From assembly GCA_945643635.1 (NCBI GenBank), contig CALZFC010000006.1, forward strand, positions 2,562,001 to 2,626,000: DNA of 64,000 bases, in the 5' to 3' direction. The position numbers and the translations under genes were made by a program. Shown piece after piece: positions 22,676-36,660 of the stretch. Under the pieces are notes generated by a model. It was not told the origin of the DNA. It searched no databases and was given only the letters and a program-made list of their open reading frames with translations. Source of the DNA: Allodiplogaster sudhausi (taxonomy: Eukaryota > Nematoda > Chromadorea > Rhabditida > Diplogasteridae). How positions within the stretch are numbered: the first letter of the stretch is position 1; every line of letters starts with the position of its first letter.

Positions 22676-24835
22676 ATCTCTCTCTCTTTCTCTCGCTCTC
22701 TCTCTCTCTCTTTCTCTCGCTCTCTCTCTCTCTCTTTCTCTCCATCTTTCTCTCCCTCTTTCTCTCCCTCTCTCTCTCTTTCTCTCTCACTCGCACTCTC
22801 TCTATCTCTGACTGACTAAACATGGAGAAGAGGCAAGGATGCTATATTATACATGTATGTATATCTCTTTCACTTTATATCACCACGTGCGTTTTTTATG
22901 AATGCTGTAAATAAATGAATGAAATGAGAAAACATGTGCATCGATGGTCTATTCGTATCCATGAGAACAAATATCCTCAAACTCTCACTCTATATCTCTC
23001 TCTTTCTCTGTCTCTCATTCTCTCTTACTCTCATTCTCTCTCACTCTATATCACTCCCTCTCTCTCACTCCCTCGCTCTCTCTCTCTTTCTCTCTCTCAC
23101 TCTCTCTCTTTCTCTCACACACACTCTCTCTCTCTCCCTCTTATCTCATCAATGTGAACAAGCCAAGAAAAAGGGAAAAAACAAAGAACAAAGATGATGA
23201 CTCTGGAAACAGATACAGGCTGCCGCATGAATGGCGATCTTTCTAAATTAGCTCGTCGACGGTTTCGCTTGCATCTGTGATGACAAGACTCATCTTCAAT
23301 GCATTCATAGCTACAGTCTCTCGCTCTCTCTCTCTTTCTCTCTCTCACTCTCTATCACTCTCTCACTCTTTCTGTTTCTCTCTCTCTCTCTCACTCAGCA
23401 TCCGTGTGCATTTCCTGCAGGAACGGAAAAAGAAAGCAGAAAAGTAGAAAATGGGAAGGAAGGAAGGAAGATCTTCGGCCTCTTTACTCATCGTCTTTAA
23501 TAAAATGCAGACAGAAAAGAAATAGTATACACTTATACATATATGTCTAGTACTATTTACTTATACAGTAATTTTCATCTGGTAATGCTTGTAATGCAAT
23601 CCGCCCCGACGTTCAAATTAATAATAGTAATCTTTATAGTTCTCATTCAAAACTGTTACAAACGTCCTCAACTCTTTCTCTTCTCTCCAGGCTGCATAAA
23701 AAGGAGACGTGCGAACCATAAGCAGAATTGTTCATGCTGATTGCTCAAGTAGTCATCGTAACGGCGAGAGCACAAAAAAAATGTGCTAGCCAAAAGGAAT
23801 CTGAAAGTCACTAACTTTGTCCTTATTAAAAGTTAATTTCTTGTCGATATTCAATGTTTGAAAAGAAACTATTTGTTTGCTTGCTTTCTATTTTTTAAAC
23901 TGACGAAACGCGAGATGCGCAGGGCGCCCTTTCTCGTTTTCTGCCTTCCGTTGGTGCCCTTCGGGTGATGGCTCTTGGCTTACCTTTCCTCTTTTACTCT
24001 CTCTCTCTCACTCTCTCTCTTTTATCTCTCTCAATCCATCTCTCTCTTACTTTCTACACTCTCTCTCTCTCGTCGTAAGTACTACGTTCGCCAGTTCCAA
24101 TTCAGGATGCCTCCAAGTTATTGCATTGCTCCCTTTTTGCGGTGCGAGTGTCTTCGGGTGGCCTTCTAAGAGTGAGAGAGAGTGAGTGAGAGAAAGACAA
24201 AGAGAGTGAGAGAGAGTTAAAGAAAGTGAGAGAGAGAGAAAGAGTGACAGAGTGGAATGGAGTCCTTTTGTCAGCGTGGAAAAGGCAAAAGAAGGACTAA
24301 AAGAGGGCAAATTTTCTGTTCGTGTGGCAAAGGTAACTCTCTCCCTCTCCCTCTCTCTCTATCCCTCTCTCTTTCTCTCTTTCTCTCTCTGTCCCTTTCT
24401 CTCTTTCCCTCTTTCTTTATTCCACTCTCTCTCTCTCTCGTTCACCTTTTCTTTCTCAACATTTTTTCGATGTACATTTGTATGTATGTATTTAGGTATC
24501 CCTCTACAAAATGCCCCTTCTTTGTCACTATCTTTTTTAGTCTTTTATCACTTTTGTCTTTCTTCCCTACCCATATATAACATTAATTCAAACTGTGAAT
24601 AGAAATGATCGTGGGGTAAGAATTTTCGGTGGGTTTTTTGCGCCCTCGCTCTCATTCCTGCATAAGTGTAGGTTTATGTTTTGATGGAAAACGTAGAATA
24701 CAGCCAGATAGAGCGAGAGTATAGAGACAGGGAGACAGAGAGAGACAGAGAGACAGAGAGATGAGGGCCATCTCACCATCATGCAAGCATCAAGAATAAT
24801 GCTAGGCCACTTCAAGAGCTCTCTCTTCTCTCTTT

Positions 24836-24873
<38 letters not shown>

Positions 24874-25195
24874 ATCTTCTATCTATCTCTCAATTACTCT
24901 ATTTCTCTCTTTCTTCTTCCATCTCCATTTCCCTACCCTCAATCTCCCTCTCCCAATTTCTACCACTCTCTCTCTCTCCCTCTCTCTCTCTCTCTGTCTC
25001 TCTCTCTCTCTGTCTCTCTCTCTCTCGTCCTTCGCACTTTAGAGATCTCTTCCTGGAAGGCTCAGCCGTTTCCTTATGCTTATTTTGCTCTTCCGCCCAT
25101 CAGCGAGCAACCTGACTTTTTTCCGTGAACGCGAACTACGGGCCTTAATTCAAATCTTCGCCCTCAATTACTTGCCCTCTTTCTTTCTCTCTCTT

Positions 25196-25260
<65 letters not shown>

Positions 25261-26060
25261 TTCTCTCTCTCTATTTATCCCCGTCCACTCTGGTCTCACT
25301 CTCTCAACCCTTCAAACTTTTTCTTCTATTCTCTGTATAATCATTCTCCCCCATTATTTCTTCCCGCTCAATCTCTCTCTCTCTCTCTTTATCTCTCTCT
25401 CTCTCTCTCGCAATCTTTGTTTCCTATACCACCTTTATTTCCCTCTAGTTTGTCTCACTATCTCACGTTCTAGCCGTTTTGCTCTCTCGCTATTTCGCTC
25501 TGTGGCTCTCTCCCTGTCTTTCCCTCTCACACTCTCTCTCTCACTCTCTATCTTCTCCTCTCTCTCGCTCCCCTCTCTCTCTCTAACTCTCTCTCTCGCT
25601 CTCTCTCTCCTTCTCTCTCTCGCCCTCACTTTCTCTTACTCTCTCTCCTTCTCTCTCTCGCTCTCACTCTCTCTAGCTCTCTCTCTTTCTCTCTCTTTCT
25701 CTCTTTCCTTCTATCTTTCTGATCTTTCCGCTTTGACTCCCATGGCCATCCGAATCCGTTCGGCTATTTGGCCCGATGCCAAGAGACCGCATCGGATGGC
25801 CCCTTTGGTCATCTCGCTTCGTTGAATTCAATCAAAGGACGCGTGTCGTCGGTTCCTTCTTTCTTATTTGTCTCTCACTCTCTCACTCTCTCACTATCTC
25901 GCTCTCTCACTCTCTGTCTATCTCACTCTCTCACTCTTTGCTTGCTTCTTTTACACTCTCTCGCTCTCTTTCCCCTCGTGCACTCCCTCGCTCTTCTATG
26001 CAGTGTCTGCTTCCATTCGCTTTTATTCCTGCTCCTCTCTCTCTCTCTCTCGTTCTACTA
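22676..26060 (+). repeat. CT-rich block
   Basis: Pyrimidine-rich arrays on the plus strand at 22676-22805, 22995-23135, 23315-23395, 23995-24075, 24335-24440, 24825-24870, 24965-25030, 25180-25275, 25373-25410, 25530-25710 and 25868-25975. Short GA exceptions lie at 24170-24250 and 24715-24762. Long open frames here (up to 249 codons) are Ser/Leu repeats. An imperfect palindrome (ggccatccga...tcggatggcc) occurs at 25744-25801. Confidence 0.92.
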
Positions 26061-27214
26061 TTTCTTTTTCTCTGTTTCTCCAATTACTTTCACAAATCTT
26101 TCTTTCCCCAAACTCTCCATGCGTACCATCCTTCCTTTCCTTTTTTATTGCGTACTACTTCCTAATTTCAGCTTCTTCCTTTCTGCATTCCCCTTCGGCC
26201 TCTTTTTTTTTATCTCTCACTCACTCTTGTCTGATTTCCGTAAATTGCTCCCATCTATTCCCGCCCACAAAAAAATTGCAAGAGTTTTTCTTAATTGTTT
26301 CATGCATCCATTATTTGGTTTATTGAAGAGCGAGCGAAAGATCTCATTTTACAATTAAGAAATGAGTCATTCTATTATTTCACTTTCAATGATTTATAAA
26401 AAATAAATAAATTTATTCCGGTGGTTTTGGACACCCGTCAAGCATGAAAATGTACTGGCTTCGGCTTGGGAAGTGTTGACTGTCTCGATCCTACTTCCAG
26501 TAAATCATATCGTTTTAATAGTTGGTGATTACACGTTGTTCTTGAAGCGGCAATTTGTGAAACGTTATCACTCTTTCTTTTTCTTCTCTCTTATCGTAAG
26601 CTCTGCTCACATCTCATGAAGTTTCTTCTACTGATTAACTCTATACCAAGCCTGCAAATCATAAGAGAGAAAAAAAGAAGAAGCTAAATGCGCGCAAGCT
26701 TATCTAATTGCTTTTTTTAATGGTATTTAAAAATAGGAAAAAAAATTTCAATTTTATTCTTCGTCAGTATCTCTTCCTATGCTTCATCGTCTGATACGAC
26801 CTCGTCGCTGGCGCATTCGACCACACTTGGCGCATAATCCAGTCAGCTTTTTTTTTGCTTTACTTTAAAAATATATTTTATTTAAAAATACAGTTTTTAT
26901 TATGTTATTTATATAAACTACGCGCATTTATTTATACTTAGACTAGAAAACACCTAAACTTTTAAACTAGTGATTTAATTTTTTTTTTTAGCCAATTTAA
27001 TTTCTCGTTACATGGCCTTCCACCTTCTGTCAGGGTGGACATCTTAGCACGCACTTGCTTTTTTGCAGTTTTTTTTTTAAACATTTTTTTTTCAAGTTCA
27101 ACGTCAGCCTCAGCCTGTCACGTGGCAATAAATCTACTAACCCCCCCCCCTCCCTTTCATCGTTCGTCAACTCTTTCGGAAATTTTGTCTTAGTGTCTGT
27201 CACTAAGAACAAGT

Positions 27215-27318
27215 TGCTTACTTTCTCCCTCTCTCTCTCTTTCTCTCGCTTGCTTGCTCTCTATCTACCTCTCCCTCTCTCTCTCTGGCTTCCTCTCAGT
27301 CTCTGTCTCTCTCTCTCC

Positions 27319-27364
<46 letters not shown>

Positions 27365-27564
27365 TGCTCGTGACGCTAAACAGTGCGTGACTGCCCCGGA
27401 ATGGCCTTGCCCATGGCAACTCTTTCCATCAATGCTTTGTCTCTCAACTTTCCGAGTGCCATCATCTTTCTCATGATCTATCTACTTCTCTCTCACTCTC
27501 TCTCGCACTCTCACTATCTCATTCTCTCACCTCGCTCTCCTATTTCTCCTTCATGCTGTCTCTC

Positions 27565-27606
<42 letters not shown>

Positions 27607-28312
27607 GAACCCCCAGACCGCAACTAAAGCATGCCAGACTCATTTCCTCAAGCACATCCCACTTCCTGCTGGTTGTCACGAGCCAAATCTCTCTCTCTTT
27701 CGGCCATCATACTACCAACATCATCGTACTCTTTCTCTCCCTTTCTTTCTCTCATTCTCTCTCTTTCTCTCTTTCTTGGTCTCTCTCTCTCTCTGTCGTC
27801 TCTCTCTATCTCTTTCTCGCTCACTCTTTCTTTCTCTCAATCTCGCTCTGTCTCTATTCCCTTTCCATTTTGTTAGCCCTATTCTTCCTCAGCGAGTCTC
27901 GGCACCCTCTCTCAACATGACCTCATTACGTACTCTAACTCATGAACATTGCTAACAGTTTGTGCACAATCTCGTCTTTGCCCTCTCCTCTTACGCAAAG
28001 AAACCGCGAGTCAAGCCCCCTGCTGTTCCTCTCCAGCTTGTACCGTCTCTGGCAAAGACGAGGCCGGGCAGTGGCGCCCCCGGCTTGGTGCGACTCGTGG
28101 GCGTCGATCCCTATCCCCCCCCCCTTCCACCCCAATATATAACGCTATTCGATTTAAATCGTTCCTTCCTATATTTTTGTGCTGTCACATCGAAATATTA
28201 ATTTCATGTACGATAAATAAATAAATCTTGCCTTTTCTATCGAACTCTCTATTTGTTCTTCTTTCTCACTTTTGTTTATTCCTTAGCCGATTTTTTTTTC
28301 TGGCTGTCTGCT

Positions 28313-28356
<44 letters not shown>

Positions 28357-28445
28357 TTCATATGTATCTGTGAATCTCTTGAATCCTCAACAGATGTTCT
28401 CTCTCTCACTCTTCTCTCTCTCTCTCTTTCTCTGTCTTTCTCTTC
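27215..28445 (+). repeat. CT-rich block
   Basis: Arrays at 27215-27365, 27485-27605, 27690-27850, 28315-28355 and 28400-28445. A C run lies at about 27140-27151. The interval 26060-27215 is AT-rich with nothing recognised. A GC-rich stretch at 27980-28130 is open in several frames but has no recognisable product. Confidence 0.92.
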
Positions 28446-28914
28446 AGTCACTCCACGTGATTGATCATGCCTTAGCATCTTGACTTCCCCTCGATTCCAA
28501 TGTTTGGCACTCTCATCAATCTCCTTTTGTGTGATCCGGAAGAGAGATTAATGATTCGAAGCGCTGCAACTTGTTGTTACATTTCGTATGCGTAAATGAA
28601 TCCGCTGGTGGTATGGCTAATCGTTATAATCATATCACTTACTACACTTTATTTTCCTTTCTTTATGTACGGTTCCAAAAGTGGAAAAAAAGTATACACA
28701 ATATTTTTGTCATCAATCATGATTTCTTAAGAAAAAAAATCATTTTGCAATCATTCATGCATTCTTTTAATATTTAAGCTAATTATTCCAATAGCCGGAT
28801 CTTTGCGATAAATGTAAGAATCATTTCATGCGAAGGAATTGAATGAGAGCAGGATAAATAAAAAAATATTTTAAAAAAAATGTAAATAAACAAATTCCAG
28901 AAAAAAGCAAGTGT

Positions 28915-28967
28915 AAGAAAAGTTGCAACATGCCATGGTGGTTCCATGGCATGTTGCAACTTTTCTT
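28915..28967. repeat. Perfect 24-bp hairpin
   Basis: The arms 28915-28938 and 28944-28967 are perfectly complementary around a 5-nt TGGTT loop, with core gttgcaacatgccatgg. It lies at the start of an R4 unit, where other units carry only the single ccatggtggt half. It is the size of a small hairpin RNA precursor stem but too short for a typical animal pre-miRNA. Confidence 0.9.
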
Positions 28968-29987
28968 TCTCTGCATGTAAGATGATGGTTGCGTTCCGAT
29001 GCCGCTAGAAGGTTGGCAGTGTAGTCCCTATCAATATTAGAGGAAACGTTTTTGAGTTCTTTAAAATTCAATTCCTAACTTGATTATCAGATAGGGGCAG
29101 GCGCCTTCTCTTTTCAAGCATTTCATTCCGTATTCTAGTTCACCTAATTCTTATGCTTATTGTTAGTAGAACAATTATAATTGAAAGCCCGACTACTCAA
29201 TCTCTTAAAGTTTTTCTTTCTCCAAAAAATCTTATGTTGAGCAACTATTTCCGTCTTTTCTGGTTCGAGCGCAGTTTCTACTTATTCAATACATATGTGT
29301 GTGTGATTGCTCTCTATGCTGTTACCTCTCTCTCTCACTGTCTCTCTCCCACTCTCACTCACTCTCTCTCTGTCTCTCCCACTCCCACTCTCTCTCTCTC
29401 TCTCCAACTCTCACTCTTTCCCTTATTCTCAATCACTCTACGTGATTCATCATGACTTCCTCCTCCATCCCAATGTTTGGTATTCCCATCAATCTCCTTG
29501 AGTGTGATCTAGAAGAGAGAGATGAATGATTTTCGAAGCCCCGCAAATCGCCATTCGTTTCTTTTGTGTAAATACGCACGCAAATTGAATGACTTATGGT
29601 TATGTGTAAATGAATACCGCTGCTGATATGGCTCTCATTCCTATCATAGGTTGTAGTGAGAATGTGATCAGTTTAAAATCATGAAAAGTGAAATTGTCAA
29701 CAGTAAAATAATCTCATGAAAAAACCCCATCAAGTTTAAGCAGTGAAACTGTTCATAATATGTTATTATAAAAAAAATTAAGTCTACCAGATGCTAGCAT
29801 AAATAATCCAGTAATTTATGACAGAGCCCGTTTTCACTCTGAAAATAGGTTTGGTTAGAAATCGAAGAAGGAAACAACCTCGTCCATCCTCTTTTCTCCT
29901 TGGCGGATTGCCAAGTTTTACTATTTGCACGGCGGTGCAGAGAACACGTTTTCCGAGTGCAAAGTTTTTGCTGTTTCTAGGACTCTT

Positions 29988-30026
<39 letters not shown>

Positions 30027-32197
30027 ATCTCTCTCTCTTTTCTCTCCCTGTCTCTCTCTCTCGCTCTCCGTCTCTCTCTACCTCTCTCTCTCTATCTCTC
30101 TCTCTGTCTCTCTCTCTCTCTGTCTCTCGCTTTCTCTTTTCCTTGCTTCGCATATCAGACTCTCATCTTCTCTAGTGTCGCTTCATGCCTTGATGCTGTA
30201 TATTATCTGGTCATTATCACAAAAGATATTTTTGCCATCAATCATAAATTAAAAAAAGAAATACATACCTTGGTAGTTTAGATTGTCAGTCTATGCATGT
30301 AAGATGCAGATTGCAATGCAAGAGTGATGGACCGTTCTCCAACTGCTGAAGTATTCCTCAATGTTTCGAAATCATTAATTGTTAGAGACGAATCGTCATG
30401 TCAGTGTTGGCCATGAGTCTCTTTGGGCTTCTCAATAACGCGTTTATTAGTAGACTAAATTCGCAAATAAATATGAAGATATTTTAAATTTAAATCTTCC
30501 ACGAATCAACTTTTCAAGTTTACTGAAAATTTTTTTTACTTTGTAAATGTCTTTTATTTTGTCATATAAATTCTTATAGTTAGCCTTCATCTCAATCCTA
30601 AAAATAAGTATACTTTTGCATTTCCTCTTGCCTCCTGAAGGCGGAGGAGTCGAATGCTTTTTAGCCTGCTGCGCATTTAGTCTTTCTTTCTCTCACTCTT
30701 CCCTTTCTCTCTCCTACTCCCTGTCACTCTATCTCTTTCATTCTTTTCTTTCTCTCTCCTCTACTTCTCACTCTATCTCTCTCACTCTTTTCTCTCTCTC
30801 TCTCTCTTCTCCATCTTTCGCTTTCTGACCCTAGATGATGTATATGATCTAGTCATTCACTTCATCACGTACGGTGGTGTTAAAAAAAAGCTACTTGCCG
30901 TAGAGTAAAAAAAGATGAATAAAAAACATTGATAAAAATGTTAAAAATTTCGACTGCCATGGTAGTTTAGATAATCATTCTCTGCATGTAAGATGAAGAT
31001 TTAAAAGGAAGACTGATAGGTGTTGATGTCGATTTCTTCAAATGATTTATTGTTAGACCCGAACAGTTCTGTCATTGTAAAAGATGAGTATCATCCTTCT
31101 TCTCATTAGCGTTCATTAATATACTTCAATCACAAATATTAAATTAAGTTATTTCAAATGCAAATCTTGGACGACTGGCAAACTTCTCAAGTTTACCGGC
31201 ATCCTGACGCCTGAAGGCGGAGGAGTCTAACCCTTTCTGTACTGCTGCTCACTCAGTCTCTCCCTCATAAACTCTCTCTCTCTCTCTCTCTCTCTGCTTC
31301 ACTGGTTCATCGTTTCCCTCACTCACTCTCTCACTCTCTACCTCTCTTTTTCTATCAATATATCTGCCAGTCTGTCTGTCTCTCTCTCCATCTTTCGAGT
31401 TCAGCTAGTTTCTTTTCAACCCTACATATGTAGATGCTCTATATTATATTGTCATTCACAACATAGCATTTGGTGATTTTGGCAAAAGTTACTTTCGCCA
31501 TACATAAATCAAACATTCTTTTAAAATTCTATATTTTATTCCAAGGCCAAATATGTTTGCTATAAATGTAAGATTGATTACGTTCGAAGTATTTGAGTGA
31601 TTGAGGAAAGATGAAGAAGAAGGTTGATAACAAAAAAAAAGTTGGAAAAGAAAACAAATATACGGGACATGCCATGGTGGTGTAGATAATCATTCTCTGT
31701 ATTTAAGATGAGGATTGCGAAGAAAGAGTGGCGCACGTTAACTTTCATCTTTAAAAGTCATTTTTACTAATATTCTACATGCACAAATATATTAAATTAA
31801 GCTATTTCAAATGTAAATCTTCCACACATCATCATCTCATGTTTACCGTAATATCTATTGTAGTTTCATAACATAATTCACCCATCTGGCTAATTCATCC
31901 TGTCCTCCTTCCTGCGTTCGCAACCTACCATACACATTTATTGCTGTCTACAGGAATCACTTATGATCTCCCTCCCTCTCCCTCTAGCAGTTGTACAGAG
32001 CCCGTTTAATGTGAAATATTCTTGCCACTACTTTGACTTTTACTCTCCCACTCTCTCTCTCACTCTCTCCATTTTTCGCTCCTCAACTCTCATAATCATT
32101 ACTGTCTTTTCAAGCCTTGATACTTCGAATAATCTGGTCACTCACAATATCACATACGGTGGTAATCTTGGAAAGGATACTTTTGCCATCAATCTTT

Positions 32198-32202
<5 letters not shown>

Positions 32203-32236
<34 letters not shown>
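32203..32236 (+). repeat. Poly(A) run
   Basis: 33-34 consecutive A on the plus strand inside an R4 unit, possibly the tail of a retroposed insertion. Confidence 0.95.
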
Positions 32237-32237
<1 letters not shown>

Positions 32238-33297
32238 AATATCGGTCATGGTGGTTCACATAATCATTCTCTGCATGTAAGATGAAGATTGTGATGAAAG
32301 AGTGGTGGGTGGCAGTCCGAACAGATTTTAGTAAAGTGTTCTTCAAAGTGATTCAGACACGCGTATGGTCCTGTCAGTATAAGCCATGAGTCTCTTCGTG
32401 CTCCTCAACGCTCATGCATATACTACTTGCATTAATATACAATGTACATATTGTTGTTTCAAATGTAAATCTTCTACGACTGGCAAACCTCTCAAGTTTG
32501 CCGGAAATTTTTTTTTACTTTGCATATGGCTTTTACTTTGTTAATTTTTACTTTGCCACCTAAATTCTACACATCTCGATCCTAAAACATTAATGTTCCT
32601 TTGACTTATTGACTCCTCTTGCCGCTAGAAGGCGAAGGAGTCGAAGGCCTTTTCGGCCGATTGCTCATTCAGTCTCTCTCTCTCTCTCTCTCTTTCTATC
32701 TTTCTCTCTTTCTCTCACTCGCCAATCCGGCTACTTCATCCTGGCCTCATTCCTATATTTATTCGCTGTCGATATGAATCACTTGTGATTTCTCGCTGTC
32801 TTTTCTCTCTCACTCTCTTTCCTTCTTCCGCTCTCTCTCCGTCTTATCTCCATCTTTCGCTCTCTGTCTCTCATTTTCACTAGTGTCTCTTCAAGCCTTG
32901 ATGTTGTAAAATATCTGGTCATTCAAAATCTCACACAAGGTGCTGATTATGCAAAAAGCTTCTTTTGCCATTCATCATGCATTCTTTTACAATTGGATGC
33001 CATGATTCCATACGTGCGCTTAATGTAAGATGGAGTACATTCGAAGAATTTGAGTGAGAGAGCCTTTGAGTGTGAAATGATGAAGAAAAAGGTAAAAAAA
33101 AATTGAAAAAGAAAACAAATGTAAGAAACAATATATGCCATGGTGGTCTCATTAGTTATTCTCTGCATATAAGATGCAGATTGCAATGGAAGAGTGATAG
33201 GCGATGACGCAGACGTGGAAGGTATTTCTCAAACGTTTTGAAATAATCTTTTGTTAGACTCTATGGGTCTAGTGAGTGTCCTCTCTCTCTGTCTCTT

Positions 33298-33332
<35 letters not shown>

Positions 33333-33941
33333 GCCACTATAGCATCTCTCGCTCTTTCTTGCTGTATTTCATCACTCATCAATCTTCCTGCTGCTCATTT
33401 AGCCTCTTTATCTCTCTCTCTTATTCTGTTGCTCTCTCTCTCTCTATCTCTCTCACTCTCCCACTCTATTGCTCTCTCTCTCTTTTTGTTTTATCAATTT
33501 GAATTTTATCAATCGCCAAAACGGCTACTGGCCTCCTTCCTGCATGTGCAATCTTATATTTTTTCGCTGATCAGCTCTCTTAACCAAAGCAGGACTGACA
33601 AAATAAATACAAGGAGGCTATCTTGATAATAATATACTACAATATACTACATTGTCTTTGTTCAATTCCTGATAGTTAGACAGTGAGTGAGCAGAGGTCT
33701 TGAATAGCGACAATGAAGTTTAATCTTGCTTAGAGCGTTTCTAGTCTCAAGCACTTCTTCCGTATCCCAGTTCTCATTATTATTCATAGAACAGCGCTAA
33801 TAATTAAAACCCCGACCAATTAAGTTTTTTTTCTCTAAAATTTTTTTTCCTTGAACAATGATTTGTATCTCCTTCCTTTTTGATGGGACCACATTGACTA
33901 CTTATGTATGTACATTTGTGTATGTGATTTCTCTCCATGCT

Positions 33942-33944
<3 letters not shown>

Positions 33945-33978
<34 letters not shown>

Positions 33979-34039
33979 ATCCCTTTCTCTTTTCTCTCTC
34001 TCCCTCTCTCTCTCCTCTCTCTCTCTCCCTCTCTCTCCC

Positions 34040-34087
<48 letters not shown>

Positions 34088-34112
34088 TCTCTCTCCCTCT
34101 CTCTCTCTGCAG
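33945..34112 (+). repeat. CT microsatellite
   Basis: A nearly pure pyrimidine array with regular CCCT interruptions. The block 33830-33945 before it duplicates 29215-29330. 34112-35030 is AT-rich and without a gene I can support. Confidence 0.95.
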
Positions 34113-35034
34113 TCTCATCAACATCCCTGATTTTTCTTCCCCGTCCTAGTGGTCATTCCATTGTGAAGTTGTGGCCCTTGCCTTCAAGCCTCTTCAGTCT
34201 CTTAAGGACGCTATTCACGTGGGCGCAAAGTTGTTATGGGCAGTTCTATGACAGCATATGTTTTGAATTTTTTTCACTTTATAAAGACTAAAATACTAAT
34301 GTCTTCAGCAGCGGAAAGTTTTCAGCACAAGCAGAATGGAAAGAAAAAAGAAGTTTTGCTCATTACGTGTCTGATGAGGCGTATTTTATGCACATACAAT
34401 AGCATAGAAATGCATTTTCGAACTCTTTTCTCGCTTCAACACTATGTGAAGTGTCATCTCACAATCATGCTTTTGCTATGCCCCGGTGCGCGGCCCCGTT
34501 CTGGGTTTTTTTCTTCTTTCCCTGCTCCCCTACTATTTACCGGCTTACTCATTATTATGTAGAGTACCAAATACGAATTGTTTCCTTTTTCTTTTCGTGT
34601 TACTGTGCGTTAGCAGTGCCTGTTCGTGCATATATGACAGTACAAGCCTTTTGACTTGTTTTCTCGTAAATGTGCAATGTCTTCTAAATTGTACATGTAC
34701 TTTTTTGCATACGTTAAAAATAACAGAACTCTACATAAAGGTAGCGGTTTTTTTTAAAGTTTGCACCGTCATATATAATAAACGCTTTTTTCTAGAATAA
34801 AATGCATGTGTAAATATTGCACGACTACTCAACTTCTAGTTTACAGGAAAGATTTTTTTAACGTCACCCAAATTCTTATTTTGCATCTTGATTTTACCTA
34901 TAATTTTTTTTTATTAGCCGGAACATGCGGTTTTATGTTAGCTACCCTAAATATAATAATACATTTACAAACTTTAATGATGATTAGATGTTGAATTGCT
35001 TGTATTATTAATGTACATTCTCTTATTTTCTTTT

Positions 35035-35547
35035 ACTCTCTTTCTCTGACTCTCACTCTCTCTCTCTTTCTCTCACTCTCTCTCTTTCTTTCTCTCACTC
35101 TCTCGCTCTCTCTCTCTTTCTCTCACTCTCTCGCTCTCTCTCTCTTTCTCTCACTCTCTCACTCTCTCACTTTCTCTCACTTTCTCGCGCACTCTCTCTC
35201 TCTCTATCACTCTCCCTATCTCTCTCTCGGATCTCTCGCTCTACACATCTCTCGTTTATTGTAGTTTCATCATTCGCCAATCTGGCTATATCATCCAGGC
35301 CTCCTTCCTGCTTGCGCACCCTTATATTTATTCGCTGTCAATCTGAAGCACTTGCGATCTCTATCTCTCGCTCTCTCTCTCTCTCATTTTGTATCCCTCT
35401 CTGTCTCTGCATCTCTCCTTCTCTCACCTACCTCAATATCTCTCTCTCTTACTCTCTCTCTCTCTCCCTCTCTCTCTCCCTTCCTCCCTCTCTTTTTCTT
35501 CCTCTCATTTTGTATCCCTCTCCGCCTTTGCATCTGCCTATCTACCA

Positions 35548-35598
<51 letters not shown>

Positions 35599-35745
35599 CC
35601 ACATGCAAGACACAAGTGCAGCTGCTAGTGACCGTTGTCTCAGTGCGTGTTGCTTGAGAGAGAGTGAGTGAGAGAGAGAAGGAGAGAGAGTGAGAGAAAG
35701 AGAGAGCGCGAGAGAGCGAGACGGGAAAAGGAGCGAGAGAAAGAG
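35035..35745 (+). repeat. CT arrays flipping to GA
   Basis: CT arrays at 35035-35230 and 35365-35600 are followed by a GA array at 35655-35745, about 60 bp of unique sequence apart, so a large imperfect hairpin is possible. The 284-codon frame starting at 35668 runs through this and is not considered a gene. Confidence 0.9.
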
Positions 35746-36214
35746 AACAAACGCTCCAACTGGAACGGCCTATCTTCCTTCGAAGATCCCTGGTATTTAC
35801 TGCTGCTGCTGCTGCGGCGTTCCATTCAGTGCTTCTTCAATTTCCTGCCCATCTTCTACTTCTCGTTCTTATTGTGTATCTCGCTTTATTTACCTCTTCC
35901 TCAAATGTTCAATTCAAATTCCGTTCCATTCATATCTATTCAATGCCATTTCTACGACGCAACACGATCATATTCTTACACAGTAACACTCGTATTAGAA
36001 GAGCCGTATGTATGTACATACATATATAAGCGTCCTTTGAATTCACGATATTATCTTACATCTTCCTATGTTACTTTTCTCGTCAATGTTTATGCAAGGC
36101 CTTCCTCCGTCCGCTCTTTTCTTATTCATTCCTTCGACATCAAATCTTTATCGTTCCCACTCGTTTCATCAGCCCTATTTTTATACCTCCTCTCTTCCCA
36201 GGATTACTTTTTTC

Positions 36215-36660
36215 TCTCTCTCTATACTTCTCTCTCTCATTCTACCTCTCTCTCTTTCTCTCTCTCTATTTCTGCGTCTCTCTCTCTTTATGTCTGCATC
36301 TCTCTCTCTCTCTCGCTTTCTCCCTTTCCCATTCCCTGCTATGGATGGATGATTCACAGCCAGCTGCTATGTCTCTTTGGTTGCATACCAGTCAGTCAGA
36401 GCCGCGAGTTAGCCTGTAATGGTTGCAAGAGAGAGAGAGAGAGTGAAATGAAGAGAGAAAAGGAGAGAGAGAAAGGGGAGAGTGAAAGAAAGAGAGAAGA
36501 AAGGGAGACTGATTGTGAGTAGAAAGGAGTGAAGGACAGAGAGCTAGAGAAAGTAAGTAGGAGAGAGAGATGGAGAGAGCGAGAGATCGAGAGAGCGAGA
36601 GAAGGAAAATAAGAGATACTGAGACTGAGAGAGAGAGAGAGATAGCCAGGAAGTATAAGG
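36215..36660 (+). repeat. CT array flipping to GA array
   Basis: CT-rich to about 36330, then GA-rich from 36428 to 36660. This marks the switch of purine strand for the following 5.5 kb. 36660-37290 holds non-repetitive sequence of unknown meaning. Confidence 0.9.

Larger units (their letters stand above)
28940..35700 (+). repeat. Tandemly spread repeat R4 units with CT arrays
   Basis: Recurring modules are: tgccatggtggt....ataatcattctctgcatgta then agatgaagattgc (28960, 30265, 30955, 31672, 32245, 33135); cgcctgaaggcggaggagtc (30635, 31206, 32625); ggctacttcatcctggcctc then cttcctgc...tttattcgctgtc (31885, 32725, 33515, 35275); and tttgccatcaatcat (28705, 30230, 32185, 32965). Each is followed by a CT array (29325, 29990, 30680, 31265, 32040, 32670, 33280, 33415, 35035). 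The pattern suggests local tandem amplification with unequal deletion. No coding function is visible. Confidence 0.8.

Noticed and set aside
25076..25825. Open frame of 249 codons in CT-rich DNA
   Set aside because: It is a Ser/Leu dipeptide repeat produced by (CT)n; composition and lack of splice context argue against a gene. The same holds for most frames over 100 codons between 22 and 41 kb.
35668..36522. 284-codon plus-strand open frame
   Set aside because: It begins and ends in GA arrays and crosses CT arrays; there are no domains and it is open by compositional chance.
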